DNA of 64,000 nt from Vibrio sp. AND4 (GCF_000171815.1 NZ_ABGR01000003.1:1-64000), one strand, 5' to 3'; shown: positions 9,081 to 18,841, numbered from the stretch's first letter. The notes: generated from the letters alone by a model not told the origin. Numbers and translations are program-made.

Positions 9081-9107
9081 AAAAGACCAAACAACGTTTG
9101 GTCTTTT
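9081..9107. terminator. Bidirectional terminator between convergent genes
   Basis: AAAAGACCAAAC and GTTTGGTCTTTT form a perfect 12-pair stem with a three-base loop. A and T runs on the two sides let it serve both the GGDEF/EAL gene and the convergent peptidase gene, whose stop codon is at 9115. Confidence 0.9.
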
Positions 9108-9114
9108 GAGCATT

Positions 9115-10434
9115 TTATAGCACTGTTTTTTCTTTGTCTTTCAGAATCTTGTCCATTTCGTTACGGTTCGCAACAAATCTCGCCATTTCCTTCCTAGGCA
9201 CTGAACTTGCCATCGGAATCTTAGCTCGCATCGCGTTCACCGGACGCCCATATTCAATCAATTCGTAGTGAAGATGCGGGCCTGTTACACGACCAGTCTT
9301 ACCCGATAAGCCAATACGTTGACCACGAGAAACCTTCTGACCTTTTTTCACTAAAATCTTGCTCAGGTGCAAGTAACGTGTTTTGTACTTACTACCATGC
9401 TCAATCACCACATAATTACCCGCATACGGATGTTTACGAGTCATGATCACGGTGCCATCACCCGTCGCTTCCACAGGTGTTCCAATAGGAACTGCCCAGT
9501 CCGTACCGTTATGTGGGGCGACTCGGCCCGTTACAGGATGAAGACGTTTAGGGTTGAATCCAGAACTAATGCGCCAGCCTCGGCTAACAGGATAGCGTTG
9601 AAAGGCTCTCTGTAGGCTCTCACCTTTCGCGTTATAGAATTGACCATCAGTATGAAGATAAGCGGTAATCTTACGACCACGGTTATAAATCTTAATCGCT
9701 TCTATTTCGTTCTTTCCAGTTGGCACGCCATCAATACTTTGAGTTCGACGAACCACTTCAAATCGGTCACCTGCATGTAAATCTTTCACGAAGTTAACTT
9801 GCTCTTTAAGTAGGTTAACCACTTGACTGATTTCCGCTGAGCTCAAACCTAAGCGATTTGCTGATGATGAGAAACTGCCTCGAATCACACCCACCAATGG
9901 CTCTTGCTTCCAAACACCAGGGATTGATATATCGGAGAAATCGTAAGCACCATCGTTGTTACGACGATAAACCACTTTATCAGCAGCAGAAAATTGCAGC
10001 TCCATTTTTTCCAGCTCGCCTGTTGACTCATCACGCCAAAAACGCAGCGTGTTGCCGGGTTTCAGGGTATCAAGGGCAAGAAAGTTCAAATCCGTTTCCA
10101 TTACTTTCATCAATGAGCTGTAACCTAGGCCCAATTGACTGAAGATGGTACTGAGATTATCACCAGCTTGGATACGGTATTCAAAATTGGGAGGAGTGAT
10201 AACTTTTGCTGTTTTTGCATCAAGAATATCTTCGACAACCCGCGATTCTGGCAGGTTCAATGCGACGGTTTTGGTAAGGGAAGACTCTTTGAGAGAGTTG
10301 GTAACACCAATCGCAACTAATATTGGTAAGGAGTACAACAATAGTGCTTTACGACTGGTCAGATTCGACAACCGTCTTGTTGTAATTTCATTTGTAGACA
10401 CGGGAATTACTATCTCCTTCATAACAAGGTTCAT
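9115..10434 (-). CDS. M23-family murein DD-endopeptidase with LysM/OapA-type domain (Shy-like)
   Basis: The 439-residue protein has one N-terminal membrane anchor (about residues 29-45), an OapA/LysM-like peptidoglycan-binding region (FEYRIQAGDNLSTIFSQLGL), a middle domain and a C-terminal peptidase M23 domain. The zinc ligands are visible as HNGTD and, later, HLHY with the catalytic YLHL/GKTGRVTGPHLHYE region. It should cleave peptide cross-links in the periplasm, allowing cell-wall growth. Architecture and length match the ShyA/ShyB/ShyC and MepM group, but the exact orthologue is not clear. An internal ATG at codon 5 (10422) is an alternative start. It ends at a shared terminator with the GGDEF/EAL gene. 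Confidence 0.88.
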   Translation of the reverse strand: MNLVMKEIVIPVSTNEITTRRLSNLTSRKALLLYSLPILVAIGVTNSLKESSLTKTVALNLPESRVVEDILDAKTAKVITPPNFEYRIQAGDNLSTIFSQLGLGYSSLMKVMETDLNFLALDTLKPGNTLRFWRDESTGELEKMELQFSAADKVVYRRNNDGAYDFSDISIPGVWKQEPLVGVIRGSFSSSANRLGLSSAEISQVVNLLKEQVNFVKDLHAGDRFEVVRRTQSIDGVPTGKNEIEAIKIYNRGRKITAYLHTDGQFYNAKGESLQRAFQRYPVSRGWRISSGFNPKRLHPVTGRVAPHNGTDWAVPIGTPVEATGDGTVIMTRKHPYAGNYVVIEHGSKYKTRYLHLSKILVKKGQKVSRGQRIGLSGKTGRVTGPHLHYELIEYGRPVNAMRAKIPMASSVPRKEMARFVANRNEMDKILKDKEKTVL

Positions 10435-10521
10435 AGCTTATGCATTCCCGAATAAGAAATCACTAGTAAATTACGAGATCTCGCGCAGAAAACACTTATT
10501 TTTTACAGATGTCAAAAAAAA

Positions 10522-11154
10522 TCATTTTTGTTGCATATGTAAGTGATTACCTACCCGCTTAAGCGTATTCGAATTCAATAGATTTGGCTGATCCATGTTC
10601 GTTTGGTTTTTGCTATGTCGAAAGTACGAGAGAGAAATATGAGTATTACTTTCCCACTTCAGGGCAGATATTTTGATCCGATCTCCAATGAAAACACTGT
10701 TCAATAATATGACTCTACTTGGCACTGCATCATATTTAAACAAACCGATGTAATAAAAGGCCTCCGAACCCTGTGTTGTGACAATCATTGGAGCAACAAT
10801 CCACGGAACACCGCTGATATCACGCTTGTCAATAAATTCGGTTGGAACCAGCACCTCTCCCTTAGTAGCACCTGCGTCGTAGCGACCTTTCAAAAAACCG
10901 TGCTCTTTGTCCCACTCTTCAAGGAAAGTGACGGCACTCTGCTCAGGCACTTGAACAGTCCAAGGGTTTCGTGACTGAATGCCGAGAACTTCCGCTAAGA
11001 TTGGATTAGATTGAGCCCGTGCTTGAGGAAATTTCGCCATGATCTCTTCATCAGGAAGGCTGAAACGGTATATGCCAGCAATGACCACCACCAATAACAG
11101 AACGATTGGGATCAAAAGAATAAGTGGAATAGGTAGGATTCGATTACGAGTCAT
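10522..11154 (-). CDS. Membrane-anchored protein of unknown function
   Basis: I do not recognise this 210-residue protein. It starts with MTRNRILPIP followed by a strong membrane segment (about residues 9-30), so a short cytoplasmic tail and a periplasmic body are likely. The body contains WTVQVPEQSAVTFLEEW and an IAPMIVTTQGSEAFYYIGLF strand region and ends in a Lys/Asn/His-rich tail. AAGGAAG lies five bases before the ATG. It precedes the M23 peptidase gene on the same strand with a gap of about 87 bases, so a shared transcript and a cell-envelope role are possible, but this is inference from position only. Confidence 0.6.
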   Translation of the reverse strand: MTRNRILPIPLILLIPIVLLLVVVIAGIYRFSLPDEEIMAKFPQARAQSNPILAEVLGIQSRNPWTVQVPEQSAVTFLEEWDKEHGFLKGRYDAGATKGEVLVPTEFIDKRDISGVPWIVAPMIVTTQGSEAFYYIGLFKYDAVPSRVILLNSVFIGDRIKISALKWESNTHISLSYFRHSKNQTNMDQPNLLNSNTLKRVGNHLHMQQK

Positions 11155-11301
11155 TGAGACTTCCTTGTTTGTTGATTTCTAATCTAGGTTCAAAGTATAT
11201 ACCAGTGAACCCACGAGGGTCTCACGCTTGACCGTTCATTTCGGCGCAAGTGTTTCAAAAATAAACTAAACTCTTTAATAGGCAACCAATAGGTAACGAC
11301 A

Positions 11302-11703
11302 ATGCTAAAAATTACCCATACCTGCGAATGTGCGTGTGGCCTAGTCCAACTTCGTTGCACCGCGGAGCCTATTCGCACCTCTATTTATCGCTGTTTTGAA
11401 TGCCAAAAACGAACGGGAAGTGTATTCGGTGTTCAAGCTCGATTTCATAAAGAGCAAATCACCCTAGATGGTGATGTCACCAGTTACACCCGTGTTACCG
11501 AATCGGGCAATCATATTCAATATGATTTCTGCCCCGCTTGCGGCACGACCATGCGCCTATCTCTATCTATCGCACCAGATGACACCATCATTCCAATTGG
11601 ATTATTTAACAACAAAGAATTCTCTGAACCAACGGTTTCTGTCTACGAACAAAAAAAGAGGGGCTGGGTGAGTTTCGATTGCACAATGCAGCACATGGTT
11701 TAA
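11302..11703 (+). CDS. GFA-family (CENP-V/GFA domain) zinc protein
   Basis: The 133-residue protein has the zinc-binding cysteine pattern of the glutathione-dependent formaldehyde-activating (GFA) fold: CECACG near residues 8-13, CFECQKRTG near residue 31 and CPACGT near residue 77. Members of this family bind zinc through these cysteines. Despite the name most have no proven activity on S-hydroxymethylglutathione, so a specific reaction should not be assumed. TAGGTAA lies shortly before the ATG. It is a lone gene between divergent and same-strand neighbours with gaps of about 150 bases on either side. Confidence 0.82.
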   Translation: MLKITHTCECACGLVQLRCTAEPIRTSIYRCFECQKRTGSVFGVQARFHKEQITLDGDVTSYTRVTESGNHIQYDFCPACGTTMRLSLSIAPDDTIIPIGLFNNKEFSEPTVSVYEQKKRGWVSFDCTMQHMV

Positions 11704-11874
11704 CGTAAATCCCGACAAACCATTACAGAAACTCACCTTATTCATCTTATTACTCATTTACCATTCAAAAAAACTGAAATTTTCTTGAGAGTGATCAATC
11801 AAGTCGTAAGCAAAAGGCTTCTGATCGGTAGCATTGGCGCTATAATCTGCACCTTACATTTATAGGGTTGTATT

Positions 11875-12546
11875 GTGATTTCCAGGCTTCCTCGTTGGGT
11901 TGAATATGGTGCGTTTCTGCTTGCTCTCCTTGCTGGTAGTGTCAATGCCATCGGCCTTTTAAGCTTTCAACACCAGGCAATAACACATCTTTCCGGAACC
12001 GTAACTCAACTAGGGAATAGCTTATTCACAGGTGCAGACTCAAGCCTCCACCTGCTCCTTATTGTATTTAGCTTTTTGATTGGTTCTGCGTTCAGCGGAT
12101 TTTTTATCGAAAGTAGTGCCCTTAAACTTGGTCGCCGCTACGGTATTGCTCTTTGTATCGAAGGCTGTTTGTTGCTGTTAGGCTTAGTTTTTTTGTTACA
12201 AAGTAGCGCATATGGTCAGTATCTTGCTTCTGCAGCCAGCGGTTTGCAGAATGCGATGATCACTACCTTCAGTGGTGCTGTCGTGCGTACAACACACATG
12301 ACAGGTATTATTACCGATTTAGGTATCATGATTGGCGAAAGTTTGCGTGGTCGTCCATTCGACCGACGCAAGGCCAAATTATTCTTATTTATCTTATTTG
12401 GATTCTTACTCGGTGGCTCTGTAGGTGCTGGTCTGTTTAACGTGTTTGAACTGTACGCATTGATCTTCCCTGCATGCTTGGCTTTTATCATGGCGATCGC
12501 ATACTGGTGTTACTTATTTCTCCTTAATCATGTTCAGCAAATCTAG
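11875..12546 (+). CDS. YoaK/DUF1275-family membrane protein
   Basis: The 223-residue protein has six probable membrane helices. It carries features of the YoaK/DUF1275 family: an early AGSVNAIGLLSF segment, HLSGTVTQLG, a GLQNAMITTFSG helix and RTTHMTGIITDLG. Function is unknown for the family. The start is a GTG with AGGG upstream; no ATG gives a better N-terminus. It is a single gene ended by a terminator. Confidence 0.82.
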   Translation: MISRLPRWVEYGAFLLALLAGSVNAIGLLSFQHQAITHLSGTVTQLGNSLFTGADSSLHLLLIVFSFLIGSAFSGFFIESSALKLGRRYGIALCIEGCLLLLGLVFLLQSSAYGQYLASAASGLQNAMITTFSGAVVRTTHMTGIITDLGIMIGESLRGRPFDRRKAKLFLFILFGFLLGGSVGAGLFNVFELYALIFPACLAFIMAIAYWCYLFLLNHVQQI

Positions 12547-12969
12547 TTTTTGTCTGACGGTTTGCGCCGTTTTCGGAGCGCTTTTTTCTTTTCTCCCTCG
12601 GCTTGTCTCTCTGCTTTAAACGATAGACGGAAATGACAGCTCAACCTGATAAGAATCACATTTACTAAGTTTTCTATTACTTCTGTCACACTGTATAGCC
12701 CATCACTCTGCAAGAGCTGCTTGTTATGATACAATTGTCTAACATAAATAACTTTTATATATACAACGAACTAACTTTTATTCAATTAACCGTAAAAATG
12801 GCTGAATAACTAGATGTATTTAATGAATAGTATTGCAAAAAGCGCAATTTACAGGTACGCTCCGCACGCTATGATTAAATAAATGTTTTTAGTGAATATT
12901 TATGTCATCAAATATGGCACTTATTGACTGGTAGTAACACGAGACAAAAAATAGTACACGAGATAAAAA
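12547..12969. other. Non-coding region before the YjiH-type gene
   Basis: Apart from the terminator at its left end, I see no convincing gene in these 423 bases. A 63-codon minus-strand frame here lacks a ribosome binding site and crosses the terminator. The right half is AT-rich and should contain the promoter of the gene at 12970. Confidence 0.5.
12564..12590 (+). terminator. Probable terminator of the YoaK-like gene
   Basis: A GCGC/GCGC-based stem with a bulge and a T-rich loop is followed by TTTTTTCTTTT, about 20 bases after the stop codon. The stem is imperfect but the T tract is long. Confidence 0.55.
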
Positions 12970-14334
12970 ATGCACAACAACACCAATGCTGCTGAAGCAC
13001 CCAAGGGCAATTTCTGGATGTTCTTCATCCCATCTCTAATTGGCCTTCTCCTCTTCATGGCACCCATCTCTTACGACGGCGGTCTAACCATTCCTGTTGC
13101 AGTAATGGCAAAAGTTATCCCTGCTGTTCTTGGCGATACCTTGATTGCTATCGTTACCGCTATCATTGCTTTCATGGCCGTTGCTTCTTTGCTTTGTAAA
13201 ATGTTCAAACCTGCGGCAATCCTGCGTAACAGCTTCTTGAATGGTCTATTTAATCCATCGCCATTGTGGCTTTTGGTCCGTCTTATTGGCGGGGCAGCGG
13301 TCATAATGACTTTTTTCCAAATTGGCCCTGAAGCGATTTGGGAAGAAAACACCGGTGGCCTTGTTTTGACCGGTCTTCTGCCTACACTCTTTGCCGTATT
13401 CATCTTTGCTGGTTTACTTCTGCCCTTACTGCTTAACTTTGGCCTTCTGGAGCTATTCGGTGCACTGTTAAGTAAAGTAATGCGCCCAGTATTTAACCTG
13501 CCAGGTCGCAGTGCGATCGACTGTATGGCTTCTTGGTTAGGTGACGGAAGTGTGGGTATTTTGCTGACCAGCAAACAGTACGAGAATAATTTCTACACTC
13601 AACGTGAAGCAGCTGTCGTAGGTACCACTTTCTCCGCAGTCTCTATCACCTTTAGTTTGGTTGTCATCGCGCAAGTTCAGTTAGAACATCTGTTTCTGCC
13701 TTTCTACGGGGCTATCTGTCTAGCGGGAATTGTTGCTGCGATCATCATTCCGCGCCTTCCCCCGTTAAGCCTAAAGAAAGACCACTACATCGATGGTAGT
13801 GAGCCAAATAAAGATGCTGGTGCAGTACCAGTAGGTCACACGACTTTCTCATGGGGTATGGAGCTGGCACTAAAACGCGCTGGCCAAGTGACTTCTGTAA
13901 AATCGGTATTTAAAGAAGGCATACATAATGCCATCGATATGGTATTCGGCGTACTGCCAGTGGTAATGGGTTTAGGTACTGTGGCACTGGTAATTGCAGA
14001 ATACACATCATTATTCGAAATCCTGGGCCAGCCATTTATTCCTTACCTAGAACTATTGCATATTCCAGAAGCTGCCGCAGCGTCTCAAACCATCGTTGTT
14101 GGTTTTGCAGATATGTTCATCCCAGCGATTCTAGCCGCGTCTATCGATAACGAGATGACCCGCTTCGTAATTGCAGCGATGTCTGTAACACAGCTAATCT
14201 ATATGTCAGAAGTAGGAGCACTGCTTCTAGGCAGTAAGATTCCTGTCAACATTCTAGAGTTGTTCATTATTTTCATACTGCGTACGCTGATCACGCTTCC
14301 TGTTATCGCTGGCGTCGCTCATTTGATTTTCTAA
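12970..14334 (+). CDS. YjiH-family membrane protein with nucleoside-recognition (Gate) domains
   Basis: The 454-residue inner membrane protein has about eleven membrane helices and the paired Gate/nucleoside-recognition pattern of the YjiH family: an early GGLTIPVAVM, GRSAIDCMASWLGDGSVGILLTS split over two helices, and a second repeat with VLPVVMGLGTVAL and VGFADMFIPAI. The family is thought to move small solutes, but no substrate is established. It starts with an ATG after a purine-rich stretch (GAGATAAAAA) and is a single-gene unit closed by a strong terminator. Confidence 0.82.
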   Translation: MHNNTNAAEAPKGNFWMFFIPSLIGLLLFMAPISYDGGLTIPVAVMAKVIPAVLGDTLIAIVTAIIAFMAVASLLCKMFKPAAILRNSFLNGLFNPSPLWLLVRLIGGAAVIMTFFQIGPEAIWEENTGGLVLTGLLPTLFAVFIFAGLLLPLLLNFGLLELFGALLSKVMRPVFNLPGRSAIDCMASWLGDGSVGILLTSKQYENNFYTQREAAVVGTTFSAVSITFSLVVIAQVQLEHLFLPFYGAICLAGIVAAIIIPRLPPLSLKKDHYIDGSEPNKDAGAVPVGHTTFSWGMELALKRAGQVTSVKSVFKEGIHNAIDMVFGVLPVVMGLGTVALVIAEYTSLFEILGQPFIPYLELLHIPEAAAASQTIVVGFADMFIPAILAASIDNEMTRFVIAAMSVTQLIYMSEVGALLLGSKIPVNILELFIIFILRTLITLPVIAGVAHLIF

Positions 14335-14348
14335 AATCAAATAATTTT

Positions 14349-14376
14349 AAAGGCCCCGCTTTGTCGGGGCTTTTTT
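14349..14376 (+). terminator. Terminator of the YjiH-type gene
   Basis: GCCCCG and CGGGGC pair around a six-base loop, followed by six T residues, 15 bases after the stop codon. Confidence 0.9.
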
Positions 14377-14709
14377 GTGTCGATGCCCTTGCTTTACCAT
14401 TTCATGCCACCTCATTGAGCAAGCAATCAAAACGCTAATAAAAACACAACCTAATTACACCTTCCCTCGCCTAATTAGCTCCCTCATTCACTCACTTTAA
14501 ACACATTGATTGTTGAGATAATATTAAAACCATTGATTCAAATCATAAAAACCAACAAATTAAATGTGGTTATATAAAAACAAAAAATAACACCCTTACA
14601 CCAATTCACAGATTAATAATAATAACTTAAAAAGTAGATCAACCTCACAACTTCATAAAGTAGCGTAAGTTTTGCTCTCGCCTCGATGACAAAAAGTCGC
14701 TTTTCGCCT
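14377..14709. other. AT-rich non-coding gap
   Basis: No open frame with a ribosome binding site and no recognisable RNA is seen in this stretch between the terminator and the chemoreceptor promoter. Base composition is strongly AT-rich in 14510-14640. Confidence 0.5.
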
Positions 14710-14736
14710 TTAGGTTTCTGTTTCATCTGTCGATAA
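14710..14736 (+). promoter_or_regulatory. Sigma-28 (FliA) type promoter of the chemoreceptor gene
   Basis: TTAGGTTT (14710-14717), eleven bases, then GTCGATAA (14729-14736) matches the FliA consensus TAAAGTTT-N11-GCCGATAA at 13 of 16 positions with exact spacing. It would give a leader of about 95 bases before the chemoreceptor ATG at 14838, placing the gene in the late flagellar regulon. Confidence 0.65.
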
Positions 14737-14837
14737 CCAAGATTACAAACACAATATTCTGTTTACTTCTGCCAAGTGTGCCCGAGAAATAAGAGGCGCA
14801 AGCAAAGCAAACCAGCTGAAAATCAAGAGGGAAATAT

Positions 14838-16709
14838 ATGAAATTCAGGCATAAAGTGGTCACCGCTTCTTCTATTTTATTGCTTGTGACTGTGGCATTG
14901 CTGTCGACGAAACAAGTTATGACTATCCGTTCAGAGATCGAAACAAACATCGACACCAGTGTCAGTGAGATCCTATCCAGTGTTGGCAATACGGTAAAAT
15001 CTGAAATAAATGCCAAGAAGGAACTCGCTCAATCAATGACCGAGATTCTTGAAATTAACCCAAGCGACCACAGATACATAAAAGAAGTGATTGAGACACC
15101 AATGCCAAAATCTAGCTTCTTGGCGATTGGCTATGCGTACGACAATAACGGATTCGTGATTGAAAACGATGATAACTGGGAAGCTGGTCCAGATTACGAT
15201 CCTCGCGTTCGCCCATGGTTTGTCTCGGCAAAAGCGCAAGGCAAGCTCGTACTAACTGAACCGTACGTTGATATATCCTCTAAAAAAGTGATCATTTCTA
15301 TTGGTACACCAGTGCGAAAAGCAGGCCAGTTCATCGCAGCCATGTTCTACGATATGCAATTAACCGCTCTTTCTGACTTGGTCAACCAAGTCAATTTGTT
15401 TGATGCTGGTTACCTGTTCCTCGTTACTGCGGATGGCACGACAATCGCGCACCCACAAGAGAAATACAACGGTGAGAAACTCTCAAGCTACTTACCGCAA
15501 GTAAAGCTCAAATCAGGAGCTCAGCACATTGAGATTAATGGCGAAAAATACATGGCAACCCTATCGCATATTACCGGACAAGACTGGTATGTAGGTGCAT
15601 TGGTGGATGAAAGTATCGCTTATTCCGCAGTAACGACGTTACGTAATAGTGCAATCGTCTACGCTTTAATTGCAGTGATCGCATCTATTTTGGCTTTGAC
15701 CATCCTTATCCGTGCTTTAATGCGCCCTCTGAATGAACTAAATCGCGCAATCCAGGCAGTGGCGTCAGGGCAAGGAGATCTAACTCAACGCCTAGATACC
15801 AATACAGATCAAGAGTTCGCTGAACTAGCGAAAGGCTTCAATACATTTATGGCGAACTTGCAGCATCAAATCATCGAATCGAAGAGCATTTCCGATCAGA
15901 TTTTGAGTGGCACGCAAATTACCGCTGAAGGTGCACGTGATTCTGCTACTGCGATTCAAACTCAGTTACAGGAACTTGAGCAATTAGCCACAGCAATGCA
16001 TGAGATGTCTGTGACTGCAACTGAAGTGGCGAATAACGCACAAGGCGCAGCGAGTGCAGCCAAAGAAGCAGATGAAGCAACAATGCAAGGCTCTTCTGTC
16101 GTCAACGAATCCACCGCAACCATTAACCTACTGTCAGACTGCATCGATCAAGCAGTAGAAGAAGTACAAGGTCTTGAATCAGCAACAGCAAATATCGAGA
16201 CAATTCTAAAAGTGATCAACGACATCGCAGACCAAACCAATTTACTAGCATTGAATGCAGCAATCGAAGCGGCACGAGCGGGTGAATCTGGTCGTGGCTT
16301 CGCGGTAGTTGCGGATGAAGTGAGAACGCTGGCACAACGCACCCAAGAATCGACAACTGAAATTCGCAGCATGATTGAACAGCTTCAATCTGGCGCTTCT
16401 TCAGTCGCCAATGCAATGCATCAAAGCAAAGGCAGCGCTGTAGAAGCAGTAGAGAAAGCAGAACACGCCAACGGTGCACTACAACGTATTCGCGATGCGA
16501 TTCAACGTATCTCTGATATGAACCTACAAATCGCGTCAGCAGCAGAAGAACAAAGTTTAGTGGCAGAAGAAATCAACAACAACACGGTCAATATAAAAGA
16601 TCTGTCGACTCAGGTTGCTGATTCTGCGAACCGCACCAATGACGCAATGCAAGTTCAGAATGAAAACGTTCGCAAACAAGATGATATTCTCAACCGTTTC
16701 ACGGTCTAA
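14838..16709 (+). CDS. Methyl-accepting chemotaxis protein with dCache sensor
   Basis: The 623-residue receptor has a first membrane helix (about 9-28), a large periplasmic double-Cache domain, a second helix (about 273-293), a HAMP region and a long cytoplasmic signalling coiled coil with the conserved hairpin tip [19 protein letters not shown] split around residue 470. The sensor shows Y120, R123/R125, W127, Y143 and D145 in the order expected of amino-acid-binding dCache domains, so an amino-acid-like ligand is plausible. There is no C-terminal CheR-tethering pentapeptide. GAGGGAAA precedes the ATG. A sigma-28 type promoter lies about 100 bases upstream and a strong terminator follows. Confidence 0.92.
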   Translation: MKFRHKVVTASSILLLVTVALLSTKQVMTIRSEIETNIDTSVSEILSSVGNTVKSEINAKKELAQSMTEILEINPSDHRYIKEVIETPMPKSSFLAIGYAYDNNGFVIENDDNWEAGPDYDPRVRPWFVSAKAQGKLVLTEPYVDISSKKVIISIGTPVRKAGQFIAAMFYDMQLTALSDLVNQVNLFDAGYLFLVTADGTTIAHPQEKYNGEKLSSYLPQVKLKSGAQHIEINGEKYMATLSHITGQDWYVGALVDESIAYSAVTTLRNSAIVYALIAVIASILALTILIRALMRPLNELNRAIQAVASGQGDLTQRLDTNTDQEFAELAKGFNTFMANLQHQIIESKSISDQILSGTQITAEGARDSATAIQTQLQELEQLATAMHEMSVTATEVANNAQGAASAAKEADEATMQGSSVVNESTATINLLSDCIDQAVEEVQGLESATANIETILKVINDIADQTNLLALNAAIEAARAGESGRGFAVVADEVRTLAQRTQESTTEIRSMIEQLQSGASSVANAMHQSKGSAVEAVEKAEHANGALQRIRDAIQRISDMNLQIASAAEEQSLVAEEINNNTVNIKDLSTQVADSANRTNDAMQVQNENVRKQDDILNRFTV

Positions 16710-16735
16710 CCTCTGTTCTAGATAGCCTTATCGAC

Positions 16736-16772
16736 AAAAAAACCGCTTGTCCAGTTGAGGACAAGCGGTTTT
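16736..16772. terminator. Bidirectional terminator after the chemoreceptor gene
   Basis: AACCGCTTGTCC and GGACAAGCGGTT make a 12-pair stem with a six-base loop, flanked by an A run on the left and Ts on the right. It can stop both the chemoreceptor transcript and the convergent permease transcript. Confidence 0.9.
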
Positions 16773-16807
16773 CTACAAATCAATCATTTTACGTTCGTCG
16801 AGTCGAT

Positions 16808-17962
16808 TTACACCGCTTGAGCAAACAGCAAGAAACAACCAAATAGGAAGATCATGCTCATGCCAATCGTACCACCACCCGCTTCGTAAACATCGTCCCC
16901 TACAGGAACACGGCGAACTTTCATTGTCATCGATAATGGAACAAACACCGCCAAGAACACAAGAATAATGCCTGCGTAACTAAGAATTGCGAGGAAATGC
17001 TCTGGGGCAAACACCGCACCAATTAACGGCAGAATAAATGTAGCGACAAATACAACAGGTTTACTTGCCTTTAAAAGGTCAGCATTTTGATCATAAAGCG
17101 CCATTGCCACGCCCAAGAAAGACGTCAGAAGTGCCAAACCAGTGAACATCGAAAGAATAAACTCAAGACCGTAGTACTGTTGACCAAGGACAGAGATCAA
17201 CTCAGACACGCTTGAGAACTGGACCAGCTCATGCGGTGGCAAATTTCCTACTACAGCGAACAACCACAATAAGTAGCAAACTAGAGGGATCGTTGAACCG
17301 ACGATGATCATGTTTCGTAGCTGTTCCTTGCTTGCTTCTTTGTTATAAGTGACTAGCGAAGGGATCACGACCATAAAACCAAAGCTTGTGAACAGAACTG
17401 AGCTTTGTTGGATCAGTGCTACCTTGTCTGAGTTAACCACTTCGCTCAGCCCTTCAAACGATACATTTGGAGCAAGAGAGAATAACGTGATAACAAGCGC
17501 GACAATCATACCAATGAACAGGCCACGGTTTAACTTGTCCACAATACCTGTCCCCGCCGACACAATAAAACCAACCAAAATGGTAAAGCCGACTTGGCTA
17601 AAAATAGTAGAAACAGGTAGGCCCATTGATGTGGTTACTTTTTGTACCAAGTCGCCTGCACCTATGATGTAGGCCATCAGAAGACATACAAGCAGCGCGT
17701 ACAACAAACCATTAGTAATAAGCTGACCGCCTTTACCAAGAGTTTCACGAGCAATCGCGTTCATGCTGACGCCACCACCTACTTTACAACTCGCTTCTAA
17801 TAGAAGAAGTGCAGCGTAAGTTGTGCCCGCCCAGATGAACAGCATAAGAAGAGTGCCCCAAAGGAGACCAAATTGCGCAAGCACCATTGGTATGGCAAGC
17901 ATACCAGCACCAAGAGCAGTACCTGCAACAATCAAGGAGCTGCCGACAAGTTTTAGGTTCAC
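16808..17962 (-). CDS. Aromatic amino acid permease (TyrP/Mtr/TnaB family)
   Basis: The 384-residue protein has about eleven membrane helices and the N-terminal HAAAP-family signature GTALGAGMLAIPM near residue 14. It is a proton-coupled importer of tyrosine or tryptophan in the inner membrane; which of the two cannot be told from sequence. Translation starts at a GTG with AGAGG eight bases upstream. The upstream region is unusual: a 10-pair hairpin about 40 bases before the start and five degenerate 21-base repeats farther up. No convincing TyrR box was seen. It converges on the chemoreceptor gene. Confidence 0.85.
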   Translation of the reverse strand: MNLKLVGSSLIVAGTALGAGMLAIPMVLAQFGLLWGTLLMLFIWAGTTYAALLLLEASCKVGGGVSMNAIARETLGKGGQLITNGLLYALLVCLLMAYIIGAGDLVQKVTTSMGLPVSTIFSQVGFTILVGFIVSAGTGIVDKLNRGLFIGMIVALVITLFSLAPNVSFEGLSEVVNSDKVALIQQSSVLFTSFGFMVVIPSLVTYNKEASKEQLRNMIIVGSTIPLVCYLLWLFAVVGNLPPHELVQFSSVSELISVLGQQYYGLEFILSMFTGLALLTSFLGVAMALYDQNADLLKASKPVVFVATFILPLIGAVFAPEHFLAILSYAGIILVFLAVFVPLSMTMKVRRVPVGDDVYEAGGGTIGMSMIFLFGCFLLFAQAV

Positions 17963-18001
17963 GGTTAATACCTCTATATTTAATCCGTTTTGTTATGACT
18001 T

Positions 18002-18026
18002 ATCGTGCTTTGGTTTAAAGCACGAT
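18002..18026. repeat. Perfect 10-pair hairpin upstream of the permease gene
   Basis: ATCGTGCTTT (18002-18011) and AAAGCACGAT (18017-18026) pair perfectly around a five-base loop, 40-64 bases upstream of the permease GTG. There is no T tract on the minus-strand side, so it is not a classical terminator. It may be an RNA regulatory element or an operator. Confidence 0.55.
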
Positions 18027-18061
18027 CGACAGAAATGCCCTACCCTGCAACCAATGAATCC

Positions 18062-18166
18062 GGTGTTTTGACACTATATTTCGGTGTGTTGACACTATAT
18101 TTGGTTGCAAATAACCCAGATCTGGATACAAGTACCCCAAATCAGAGCACAAGAATCCCAAACTCA
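18062..18166. repeat. Five degenerate 21-base tandem repeats
   Basis: Units start at 18062, 18083, 18104, 18125 and 18146. The first two differ at only two positions and share TTGACACTATATTT; the next three share a CAAxxAxCCCAxAxC pattern. The 21-base period equals two turns of B-DNA, which would put equivalent bases on one face. They lie 100-200 bases upstream of the permease start. A minus-strand frame of 68 codons (18015-18221) runs across them as heptads such as LGYLYPD. Confidence 0.55.
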
Positions 18167-18841
18167 AGATGGGTCTTTCCTGCTTGAGTACACTATGGGG
18201 TAGGAAGACATTTCCTAGCAAAGTTCGATTGACGGGACGTCTTACTTTGGGTTCGAAGCAAAATCAGCGCATCTTTTTTCGTCAATCCCATTCTTAATTG
18301 AATGGATTTGGTTCGCGAGGATTGTAAGGCATAAATAGGAGGATTGAAAAGTAAAAGCTTAATCACACAACTATAAATATTAACAACTCTCAATCAATGT
18401 AAGAAATATATGACAAAATGGATGTCTATTTGATCTTTTGTTGCTTAAAAGAGGAGAAAATGGGAGATGACTTTTGATTTTTAGGTGTACGTATAAATTT
18501 ACACTCTATCGAAAAAGGTTAGAAACTCGGAAGATAGCCTAGATACCGCAATATCGTTATTATTCGTTCTGTTCTGACGAAGTTCGGTTCACATACCTCT
18601 CAGTGCTTATTTACGGTTCGAAGATTTAATGTAGATAAGTGCTCCAAATGCTGGGTTTGGTTCCCCAGCATTTACACCCTTTCTCTATTGAATTTTTTAA
18701 TGCTTTTCTTCTCGCTATTCGCTTTATTAGATTAAGCTCACCCGTATTTTATCCCATTGATTTTTCGGTGATCTATTTGTTTTTCAAAGAAATAAATGGA
18801 CAGCTGTAAGCTAAATTTATTGTGCAGAGCGGGTTGATAAG
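18167..18841. other. Long non-coding stretch with one stem-loop
   Basis: No gene is supported in these 675 bases. The only structure seen is AAATGCTGGG (18646-18655) with CCCAGCATTT (18664-18673), a perfect 10-pair stem with an eight-base loop, not followed by a T run. A regulatory RNA could be hidden here, but nothing in the sequence identifies one. Confidence 0.4.

Noticed and set aside
10435..10521. Extra small gene between the peptidase gene and the 210-residue protein gene
   Set aside because: Only a short frame covering the overlap region exists, with no start signal.
12543..12734. 63-codon minus-strand frame after the YoaK-like gene
   Set aside because: It crosses the terminator, is very basic at its end and has no ribosome binding site.
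18062..18166. CRISPR array
   Set aside because: Units are directly adjacent with a 21-base period, degenerate and without unique spacers, and there are no cas genes.
18015..18221. 68-codon minus-strand frame across the 21-base repeats as a real gene
   Set aside because: No good ribosome binding site, and the periodic sequence follows from the DNA repeat. It is kept only as a leader-peptide possibility in the findings.
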